Below are positions 31,366-36,905 of a DNA stretch of 36,905 nt, piece after piece. Position numbers and translations under genes: made by a program. The stretch's first letter is position 1; the number at the start of each line of letters is the position of its first letter. The DNA is taken from contig NZ_KB907831.1 of NCBI RefSeq assembly GCF_000382225.1, forward strand, positions 1-36,905. Direction: 5' to 3'. The stretch is from Hymenobacter aerophilus DSM 13606 (GTDB taxonomy: Bacteria; Bacteroidota; Bacteroidia; Cytophagales; Hymenobacteraceae). The notes beneath the pieces were generated by a model, which worked only from the letters and a program-made list of their open reading frames with translations, did not search any database and had not been told where the DNA came from.

Positions 31366-32319
31366 CTAGTCGTCGGTGTTGGGCTTGCCCGGCGAGCCGG
31401 GGCCGCCACCCAGCATGATGGCCAACGACTTCATGCCGATTTGCAGCTCGTCTTTGGCATAGTCGAGCAGGGGCGTGTTGGCGTTGACTTTCAGGTCCTG
31501 GGCCGCAACGGGCTTCACCTGCACCCCGGCAAACTCGTAGAGCAGCTTCTGCCGGCGCTCCTTATCAAAATAGACAAGCAGTTTGGTGATGCCATGCTGC
31601 TGCTTGACATATACCGGGTGCGCAAAATTCAGCATCTGCGGCATCTGGGCAGAGGTCCAGACCTCCAGGGCTACGGGCTTCTGGCTCATGGCGCCCGCCT
31701 CGGCCGGAGCGGGTGTGCCCGCGCCCGGCTTCAACGTATAGGTGGTTTTCTGGCTCGGGTAGCCGGCTACCAGGCTGGTTTCAGGGCTGGTTTTGAGGAT
31801 GTAGTCCTCCTCGGCTACCACAATGCTTTGCCAGCGCGTTTTCATGGTGGCGGCATTGTAGGTATAGGCCACCCGCTCGGGGCCAGCCTGAGCGGCCAGC
31901 AGCAAGATACCGGCGTTTTTGGCGCTGTCGAAGTAGTTTTCCAGGTGGTACGACAGCCCATCGGTGCTTACCCGCGCTTCCTGGCCCCGGCAGTAGATGG
32001 TGCCTTTGCGCGGCAGCATCATGGCGCCCATGACCAGGGCCGGGCTCAGCTGAGCCGCCTCGGCCTGAAACTTCTGCTGCTCAGCGGGCGTCATGCGCAG
32101 GGCGAGCTGCTGCATCTGGCCCTGCACATTGCCCTTGGCGGGGTCGATCTGGCTGAGCAGCTTATCGTAGGGGTTGCCCGGCAGCGATACCCGGGTGGTG
32201 ATGATGCCCTGGGTGAAATTCGGGGGCAGCGCCGGCGTCGGGGCCGGCGAGGAGCCCGCCGCCAGGAGCAGGGCGGCAAATGGTAACGCGCAGAACGCAA
32301 CGAAACGACTGGTACGCAT
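31366..32319 (-). CDS. secreted protein of unknown function
   Basis: A 317-residue protein with a signal peptide (MRTSRFVAFCALPFAALLLAAGS). ATG at 32319 is chosen for the signal; the frame is open further upstream. The mature part has Gln/Ala-rich helices (MQQLALRMTPAEQQKFQAEA), then strands with TIYCRGQEARVSTDGLSYHL, SLVAGYPSQKTTYTL and VALEVWTSAQMPQML, a pattern similar to DUF4412-type periplasmic proteins that may bind or store ligands. The assignment is weak. The tail is Gly/Pro-rich (GGGPGSPGKP). It lies 120 bases downstream of the transpeptidase gene on the same strand. Confidence 0.75.
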   Translation of the reverse strand: MRTSRFVAFCALPFAALLLAAGSSPAPTPALPPNFTQGIITTRVSLPGNPYDKLLSQIDPAKGNVQGQMQQLALRMTPAEQQKFQAEAAQLSPALVMGAMMLPRKGTIYCRGQEARVSTDGLSYHLENYFDSAKNAGILLLAAQAGPERVAYTYNAATMKTRWQSIVVAEEDYILKTSPETSLVAGYPSQKTTYTLKPGAGTPAPAEAGAMSQKPVALEVWTSAQMPQMLNFAHPVYVKQQHGITKLLVYFDKERRQKLLYEFAGVQVKPVAAQDLKVNANTPLLDYAKDELQIGMKSLAIMLGGGPGSPGKPNTDD

Positions 32320-32439
32320 GGGCAGCTGAAGGAAAGGCGGAGTAAATCTCCGGCAATCTATATATAAGCTGACAGATATCCGGCGGGTGCTTGCGCCATG
32401 CACACTTCCGGCTAAAACCGGCCGGGGTTAGCGGCGCGC

Positions 32440-34281
32440 TTAGTACCCGTTGCGGGCGCGGTGCTTGATGCGGGCTTCCCAGTTCTTGCGCTTGGGGGCG
32501 ATGGGGCCGCGCAGGTGCTTTTCCATCACCAGCACGGCGCAGGGGGCGGCGGCGGTGGCCCCGAAGCCGGCGTTTTCGAGGTACACGGCCACCACTATTT
32601 TGGGGTTGTCGGCGGGGGCGAACCCGACGAAGGCGGCGTGGTCGTCGTCCTGGTCGGAGCCGTTTTGCACGGTGCCGGTTTTGCCGGCTACCGTAATGCC
32701 TACGTCGGCGAGGCTGGAGGTTTCGGCGGTGCCGCCGCGCTGCATTACCCCTAGCATGCCGGGTAATAGGGCGGCGAAGTGGGCGCTGTCGATGAGGGTG
32801 TGGCGCTTTTCGAGGAAGCGCGGCAGGGGCCCTTCGGTGCCGATGCTGCGCACGAGGTGGGGCGGGTAGTACCAGCCGCGGTTGGCGATGATGGCCGTCA
32901 TGTTGGCCATCTGCAGGCCCGTCAGGTTGATTTCGCCCTGGCCCACGCTCAGCGAGTAGATGGAGCGAAACGTCCACTTCCGAGTCTTGCGGGCCTTGTC
33001 GTAGTAGGCGGGGGTGGGCAGGAAACCGGGGGCCTCGCGGGGGATATCGACGCCCAGCACCGAATCGAGGCCGAAGGAGCGCACGAGGCGGCGCCACTCG
33101 GCCAGGTTGGCGTGGCGGGCGGCCACGGTGTCGGGGGCCAGGCTATCGGGCACGCGCTCGATAAGGTTGCGCATGGTCTGGTAGAAGTAGGGGTTGCAGC
33201 TGTACTTGAGGCCCACCGTGAGGCTGCTAGGCACGGGGTGGCGGTGCACGCACTTAATCAGGGTCTGGTCGCACCGGAAGCCGGTGGTGGGGGTGATGGC
33301 GCCCAGCTGCAAAGCCACGGCGGCATTTACCAGCTTGAACACCGAGCCGGGCGGGTTGGCCAGCATGGCGGGCCGGTTGATAAGGGGCCGGTTCTCATCG
33401 TAGAGCAGCTCGGAGCGCACCTTGGCCTGGTCGGGGGCCGTGAGGGTGGCCGGGTCGTACACCGGACCCGACACGTAGGCCAGAATTTCGCCGGTTTTGG
33501 GGTCGAGGGCTACCAGATAGCCCTTGCGGTTGCCCATGAGCTGCTCGGCGTAGGCCTGCAGGTTGCGGTCGATGGTGAGGTGCAGGTCCTGGCCCTGGCG
33601 GAAGGCGGTATCGGCGGCCCAGGAGCCGCGGACGTTGCCCAGCGAGTCGAGGAGCGGGTGCAGGTAGCCCACGCGGCCCGTCAGCAGTCCGTTGTAGTAG
33701 CCCTCGACGCCGCTGTTGCGCAGGCGGTAGAAGCGGCCGCGCTGGGTGCGGCGGGCCTGCGCGAAAAAGGCCTGGGCCTCGGCGGCCGGGTAGCCCAGCA
33801 CGGCCGCGCCGGCATTGGCCGTGTAGCGGCGGCCTACTTCGGTGCTGAGCACCAGCGTGGGCCACTGCTTGCGGGCCTTGCGCACCCGGGCGGCTTCGGC
33901 GGCCGTCAGCCGCAGGTTCACGGGGTAGCCGGCGGGGGCGTTGTCGTAGGGGAGGGCCTGGGCGATGCGCCGCCGGATGGTGGCCGGGCCCCAGCCCAGC
34001 AGCTGGCCCAGGGCGGTGGTGTCGAGGGGGGCCTTGCGCGGCAGTTTCAGCAGGTGCAGCGTGCCGGTGGCCACCAGCACCGAATCGTGGCGGTCGAGCA
34101 GGCGGCCGCGCACGAGCGAGTCGGCTCCCACGACGATGCGGCGCGGGGTGAAGGTTTCGGTGGCCGCCTGCACCTGCTGCGCCGCTACCTCGGACGTGGG
34201 CGAGGAGCAGGCGGCTAGCAGGGCCAGCCCCGTTGCCAATACCAGCAGTCTGTTTTTACACTTTCTGAAGCCCTTACGCAT
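32440..34281 (-). CDS. PBP2-like peptidoglycan transpeptidase with a lipobox
   Basis: A 613-residue class B penicillin-binding protein. The N-terminus (MRKGFRKCKNRLLVLATGL, then LLAACSSPTSE) has a lipobox with Cys25, where classical PBP2 has a plain membrane anchor. After a pedestal domain (about 45-235) comes the transpeptidase domain with the active Ser313 and Lys316 (PPGSVFKL), the SxN motif Ser361-Cys-Asn363 (YSCNP) and KTG at 534-536 (AGKTGT). All catalytic motifs are intact, so it probably cross-links peptidoglycan, perhaps anchored to a membrane by lipid. No mre or rodA genes lie beside it, unlike the elongation-complex PBP2. A TAGCTTTG -7 element lies 5 bases before the ATG, so the mRNA may be leaderless. 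Confidence 0.9.
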   Translation of the reverse strand: MRKGFRKCKNRLLVLATGLALLAACSSPTSEVAAQQVQAATETFTPRRIVVGADSLVRGRLLDRHDSVLVATGTLHLLKLPRKAPLDTTALGQLLGWGPATIRRRIAQALPYDNAPAGYPVNLRLTAAEAARVRKARKQWPTLVLSTEVGRRYTANAGAAVLGYPAAEAQAFFAQARRTQRGRFYRLRNSGVEGYYNGLLTGRVGYLHPLLDSLGNVRGSWAADTAFRQGQDLHLTIDRNLQAYAEQLMGNRKGYLVALDPKTGEILAYVSGPVYDPATLTAPDQAKVRSELLYDENRPLINRPAMLANPPGSVFKLVNAAVALQLGAITPTTGFRCDQTLIKCVHRHPVPSSLTVGLKYSCNPYFYQTMRNLIERVPDSLAPDTVAARHANLAEWRRLVRSFGLDSVLGVDIPREAPGFLPTPAYYDKARKTRKWTFRSIYSLSVGQGEINLTGLQMANMTAIIANRGWYYPPHLVRSIGTEGPLPRFLEKRHTLIDSAHFAALLPGMLGVMQRGGTAETSSLADVGITVAGKTGTVQNGSDQDDDHAAFVGFAPADNPKIVVAVYLENAGFGATAAAPCAVLVMEKHLRGPIAPKRKNWEARIKHRARNGY

Positions 34282-34285
34282 GGGC

Positions 34286-34293
34286 CAAAGCTA
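34286..34293 (-). promoter_or_regulatory. -7 element TAGCTTTG directly before the transpeptidase gene
   Basis: A full match to TAnnTTTG only 5-12 bases before the ATG at 34281, which implies a very short or absent leader. The -33 box is unclear. Confidence 0.4.
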
Positions 34294-34405
34294 GTTAATT
34301 GCCCGGCGCGGATGCATAGCAAGCCGGTGAACAATGCAGTTGGCGCCATGAACAAGCGCGTAAGCCGGTTTAGCCAGCTGCTCCGGCTTTCGGCGCTAAC
34401 GTCCA

Positions 34406-34494
34406 GCCCCACCCGAAGCGGCCCGTAATGGCCGCGGCGGGCCGGTGAGTAGCGGCGGAAACAGGTGCGCCGCCCGGAGTGGTCCGGGCGGCGC
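34406..34494. repeat. 89-bp direct repeat, copy A
   Basis: Starts GCCCCACCCGAAGCGGCCCG and ends CCGGGCGGCGC. It is the same length as copy B at 35628-35716 and differs from it at 7 positions (about 92% identity). It holds two hairpins: GCGGCC..GGCCGC and GCGCCGCCCGG-AGTGGT-CCGGGCGGCGC (34468-34494 region), the latter perfect in this copy. After the hairpin comes GATTTTG. It lies between the transpeptidase gene and the XRE module. Confidence 0.9.
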
Positions 34495-34517
34495 GATTTT
34501 GTAAGGTTAGGAGGGAG

Positions 34518-34820
34518 CTAGAACTTGATGGAAAACTCCAGATGGCCTCCCAGGCCCTCGGCGATGATACGCTGCAAGGTGGAGAGGCGCACGTCTTTCA
34601 AGTCCTTTTCCAGCTTCGAGATGTAGGATTTGTCGGTGCCGGCTAGCTCGGCCAGTTGGGCCTGGGTGAGACCTTTGGCTTGGCGGGCCTGCTGGAGCAT
34701 GGCCCCGAGCTTGAATACTTCATAGCCCGCTTCAAACTCCTCGCGTGGCTTGCTGCCAACGGGGCCGTGCTCCTGGTCGATGAACTCGCTGAGGCTGGTG
34801 AGATTTTTAGCGGCTTTCAT
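34518..34820 (-). CDS. XRE/HTH transcriptional regulator, HigA-like
   Basis: A 100-residue protein with an HTH-XRE domain in the C-terminal half: LGAMLQQARQAKGLTQAQLA, then ELAGTDKSYISKLEKDLKD. The N-terminal half is charged (SLSEFIDQEHGPVGSKPREEF). This is the size and domain order of HigA-type antitoxins of type II TA systems; the last residues (GGHLEFSIKF) are also typical. ATG at 34820 is used; an upstream start would overlap the previous gene. It is the last gene of a three-gene unit. It probably binds its own promoter. Confidence 0.85.
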   Translation of the reverse strand: MKAAKNLTSLSEFIDQEHGPVGSKPREEFEAGYEVFKLGAMLQQARQAKGLTQAQLAELAGTDKSYISKLEKDLKDVRLSTLQRIIAEGLGGHLEFSIKF

Positions 34821-34848
34821 AGTATTCGGCTTTGATGGTGTGCCTCTT

Positions 34849-35262
34849 TCAGCTACGTCGTAAAAACGTAAACGTGGTGTTGGTTTGCTCCACATCGTAG
34901 GCCTGCAAATCCAGATGAAGCCTGTACAAAGCCAGCCGGGTTTCAACCCGATATGGCGCTTTGATAAAATGCTCTACTACGTCGGGCTGTACCTCCAGAA
35001 AGAACTTCCGCTTGATGGCGAAAATTACTTCCCAAAGTAGGCGTTTATCACTTTTGGCATACTGACTGAAATCGGTGGGAACGGCTGAACCAGACAGATA
35101 CAGCGTGAAATCACTGCTGTAAATGAGTCTTCCGTCGTGGGTGACGCTACGCACATCGTAGGCCTGAATTACGACGCTCCAATCGGGGTGTAAGTGGCTG
35201 ATGTCGTATTCTAAACTACCACCGGCCTTGTTCCGGTCGCAAAAAAAGAATGCGGGAAGCAT
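34849..35262 (-). CDS. hypothetical protein of the XRE module
   Basis: A 137-residue protein with no family I recognise with confidence. Segments: SLEYDISHLHPDWSVVIQAY, DGRLIYSSDFTLYLSG, KRLLWEVIFAIKRKFFLEV and YRVETRLALYRLHLDLQAY. The last two resemble the C-terminal part of DUF6934-like proteins, which pair with small partner genes, but the match is loose. It has no RelE or HigB toxin motifs. It lies 28 bases before the XRE gene and 7 bases after the 53-residue gene. By position it could be the effector of the unit. Confidence 0.65.
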   Translation of the reverse strand: MLPAFFFCDRNKAGGSLEYDISHLHPDWSVVIQAYDVRSVTHDGRLIYSSDFTLYLSGSAVPTDFSQYAKSDKRLLWEVIFAIKRKFFLEVQPDVVEHFIKAPYRVETRLALYRLHLDLQAYDVEQTNTTFTFLRRS

Positions 35263-35269
35263 CGAGCAT

Positions 35270-35431
35270 TTACTTGTTCTGGCTACGCTTGCGGGCCTCT
35301 TCTACCCGCTCGGCGGCGTTCTGGCCGGTGAGCTTATCCAGCTCATCATACCGACGGCGGAGTTGCGCCAGGGCGTTCTGGCGGCGGGCTTTTTGCAAAG
35401 CGGCTTCGGTCAGGGGCTGAGTAGGTTGCAT
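35270..35431 (-). CDS. 53-residue charged coiled-coil protein of the XRE module
   Basis: MQPTQPLTEAALQKARRQNA and LAQLRRRYDELDKLTGQNAA lead to a basic end (EARKRSQNK). The sequence is almost entirely helical and charged. ATG at 35431 is the first in-frame start after the promoter; an upstream in-frame start exists but lies inside the promoter. The gene heads the three-gene unit. Function unknown; it may be a partner or antitoxin-like protein. Confidence 0.6.
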   Translation of the reverse strand: MQPTQPLTEAALQKARRQNALAQLRRRYDELDKLTGQNAAERVEEARKRSQNK

Positions 35432-35437
35432 AGTATT

Positions 35438-35467
35438 CAAAGATAAGCAGACGGAAGAAAGTTGCAA
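35438..35467 (-). promoter_or_regulatory. promoter TTG-N19-TATCTTTG of the XRE module
   Basis: On the minus strand TTG (35467-35465), a 19-base spacer and TATCTTTG (35445-35438) fit the Bacteroidota -33/-7 consensus in full. The ATG at 35431 follows 6 bases after it, so the mRNA should be nearly leaderless. Confidence 0.65.
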
Positions 35468-35627
35468 CCCCGCCTCGCCCGCTACTGCCGCGTGCCGCCA
35501 GCGGCGTTCAACCGGCCCTACGTATTGGCCGGGGTCGCCGGGCCGCTACTTCGCCCGGCGTGGGTAGTTCATTAGGGAGACAGGTAAGCTGCTTAGGAAG
35601 TACCCACCGCCCCGCCGTGCGCCCCCG

Positions 35628-35716
35628 GCCCCACCCGAAGCGGCCCGTAACGGCCGCGGCGGGCCGGGAAGTAGCGGCTGAAACGGGTGCGCTGCCCGGA
35701 GTGGTCCGAGCGGCGC
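35628..35716. repeat. 89-bp direct repeat, copy B
   Basis: The second copy of the repeat at 34406-34494, in the same orientation. Its right-hand hairpin has one mismatch and one G-T pair compared with copy A. The two copies bracket the XRE module. Confidence 0.9.
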
Positions 35717-35843
35717 ACCTGTTATTGTCTGGTGATAAGCGTGTCAATTTGTTGCAAGAGTTGTCAGCAAACCTTAAGATAATGCCTGTAATGCTGCTGA
35801 TAATGTAATGTTACTCAATACTTGACTTGAGCTTATTAAAAGA

Positions 35844-36455
35844 CTAAAATGGCAAGTCATTGTCATCATCATCCAAATACCTGGAACCTGCATTTTCCGA
35901 CTCAATATCCTTCTCTAAAGTCTCTAATGTTAGTGTTTCATACAATGCGCGATTTAAATAAGTATTACGGAATCTCGTAAATGCCATTTTATGAGCAACT
36001 TCTCTTGTCCATTGGGTAACGCTTAATGGCAATTCTGATTCGGAATCAGCTCTAATTAAATCAAATGATAATTTGCTAAGAACATTAAGAATTAAGTTGC
36101 AGCATTCATCCGGTTGAGAAACAACCTGTGACTCTGCAAATCTAATGACCACCCAGTTATGAGCATTGAATGCTTGGTCACGCTTATTGTCAGACCCTTC
36201 ATAATGTATTGGTTGTCCTGTTGCTCCTATGTATGGCTCATCAATTTCAATGTCTATATAGATGTTTGTGGATTTGTCATAAATAATAAAATCAGGCAAG
36301 TATAAGGCGGGGCCATTTTCGTATTGAAAAGTATAATTAATATATATTTTATCTGGAAATCTATTTATAAGAGATTGTAGGAACATAGTTTCGGATGCTC
36401 CTACTATGTAATTCTCTGGATGTTTATGTCTTACAATATTGGCCGATTTGCGCAA
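35844..36455 (-). CDS. PD-(D/E)XK-like nuclease, 5' end disrupted
   Basis: A 203-residue frame from TTG 36455 with strong AT bias. A restriction-endonuclease-like core is visible: LYLPDFIIYD, then IYIDIEIDEPYIGATGQPIH, and DQAFNAHNWVVIRFAESQVV. The Asp of PDF and the Glu of IEIDE would be metal ligands. The C-terminus is helical and ends in an acidic DDDDNDLPF tail. The same frame stays open and coding-like upstream to 36581 (KYIQNIIPNYQKDKIEYNR and KLAEALRKS), then meets TAA at 36582-36584, beyond which a Lys-rich stretch (KNKKQELEKEYKIN) continues to a stop near 36645. No ATG is present, so the TTG start is only a guess and the real N-terminus is probably lost. Confidence 0.5.
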   Translation of the reverse strand: MRKSANIVRHKHPENYIVGASETMFLQSLINRFPDKIYINYTFQYENGPALYLPDFIIYDKSTNIYIDIEIDEPYIGATGQPIHYEGSDNKRDQAFNAHNWVVIRFAESQVVSQPDECCNLILNVLSKLSFDLIRADSESELPLSVTQWTREVAHKMAFTRFRNTYLNRALYETLTLETLEKDIESENAGSRYLDDDDNDLPF

Positions 36456-36648
36456 AGCTTCTGCAAGCTTTGCTTTGCGGTATTCTAAAATTATGGCTGG
36501 ATTTTTATACTCAACTAATTTTCTATTGTATTCAATTTTGTCTTTTTGATAATTTGGAATTATATTTTGTATATATTTTTGTTAATTTATTTTATATTCT
36601 TTCTCTAATTCTTGTTTTTTATTTTTATATATTTTGGTCGTGTGTTAA

Positions 36649-36905
36649 TTAAGTAGAATTGGAGGATTGAAAGAAGAAGTGGTGAATGAACAGGCTGATG
36701 ACGCCGTCATGGAAGAACGTCTTCTTTGAGAAGCAAATAGTCTTGCGCGTGAGCCGCTTGAGGCGGGTGCGTAAGGTGAGATGTTTGCGCTCCAGGCGCT
36801 GGAGCTGCGTTTTGTCCTCCACGCGCTGCTCGGCTGGCAGCCGGTCCACATAGGCCCACCAGGCATCGGTGATCCACAAGGCCACCGTCAGGCCCGCATC
36901 GGTGA
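36649..36905 (-). CDS. IS1-family transposase, C-terminal part, cut by the window edge
   Basis: The minus strand is open from the right edge to TAA at 36649-36651. The translation has the end of the IS1 DDE domain: ITDAWWAYVDRLPAEQRVED, the LQRLERKHLTLRTRLKRL motif with the third acidic residue, and RKTICFSKKTFFHDGVIS. E. coli InsAB has the same LTLRTRIKRLARKTICFS block. The N-terminal zinc finger and first Asp lie outside. The IS end should be near 36630-36650. Confidence 0.9.
   Translation of the reverse strand, partial: TDAGLTVALWITDAWWAYVDRLPAEQRVEDKTQLQRLERKHLTLRTRLKRLTRKTICFSKKTFFHDGVISLFIHHFFFQSSNST

Noticed and set aside
32779..34218. Plus-strand ORF of 479 codons opposite the transpeptidase gene
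   Set aside because: Gly/Val/His-rich shadow of a gene with intact transpeptidase motifs.

Overview
The window looks like chromosomal DNA from a high-GC Bacteroidota of the Cytophagales, most likely Hymenobacter or a close relative. Evidence: strongly GC-biased third codon positions, a C-terminal type IX secretion (T9SS) sorting domain, a CHU_C-like Ig fold, many Bacteroidota lipoproteins, few Shine-Dalgarno sites, TAnnTTTG-type -7 promoter elements and family-level protein resemblances. This is inference from reading only; no search was run. Both ends lie inside transposase genes (IS5-type on the left, IS1-type on the right), as expected of a draft contig that breaks at repeated elements.

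Layout. 1-160: 5' end of an IS5-family transposase. 405-3653: secreted subtilase, a coupled putative outer-membrane protein and a small lipoprotein, closed by a strong terminator. 3908-7890: lipoprotein M23 peptidase (minus), divergent from a soluble three-PAS histidine kinase and a single-domain response regulator. 8019-9934: HMG-CoA lyase, an AT-rich small ORF and a LutA-like CCG-domain protein. 10212-16429: dapA, a polysaccharide deacetylase lipoprotein, a rhodanese, ligA, a DUF4920 lipoprotein and a secreted protein, separated by large palindromic repeats. 16805-18206: a split (possibly frameshifted) beta-rich protein and an orphan cytochrome oxidase subunit III-like protein. 18425-25280: T9SS M1 peptidase, an unknown protein, a DUF2147 protein, a cryptic small-ORF locus, an NlpC/P60 hydrolase and an M61 peptidase with PDZ domain. 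25376-25937: a yefM-yoeB type toxin-antitoxin pair with a TGTACA operator, bracketed by twin hairpins. 26096-34281: minus-strand genes for a KUP potassium transporter, a membrane protein, an FKBP isomerase, a 45-residue exported peptide, an OmpA-family protein, a secreted protein and a PBP2-like transpeptidase with a lipobox. 34406-36905: an accessory end with two 89-bp direct repeats bracketing a three-gene XRE-regulated module, then an AT-rich nuclease-like gene that appears truncated next to an IS1-family element.

Most of the window is housekeeping and cell-envelope functions: extracellular proteolysis, peptidoglycan and polysaccharide handling, outer-membrane and periplasmic proteins. The most interesting parts are the accessory right end, the TA locus with its operator and twin hairpins, the gene-poor stretch at 21.9-22.5 kb with its own promoter-like signal and short ORFs, and a family of long palindromic intergenic repeats that recurs at several convergent or 3' positions.
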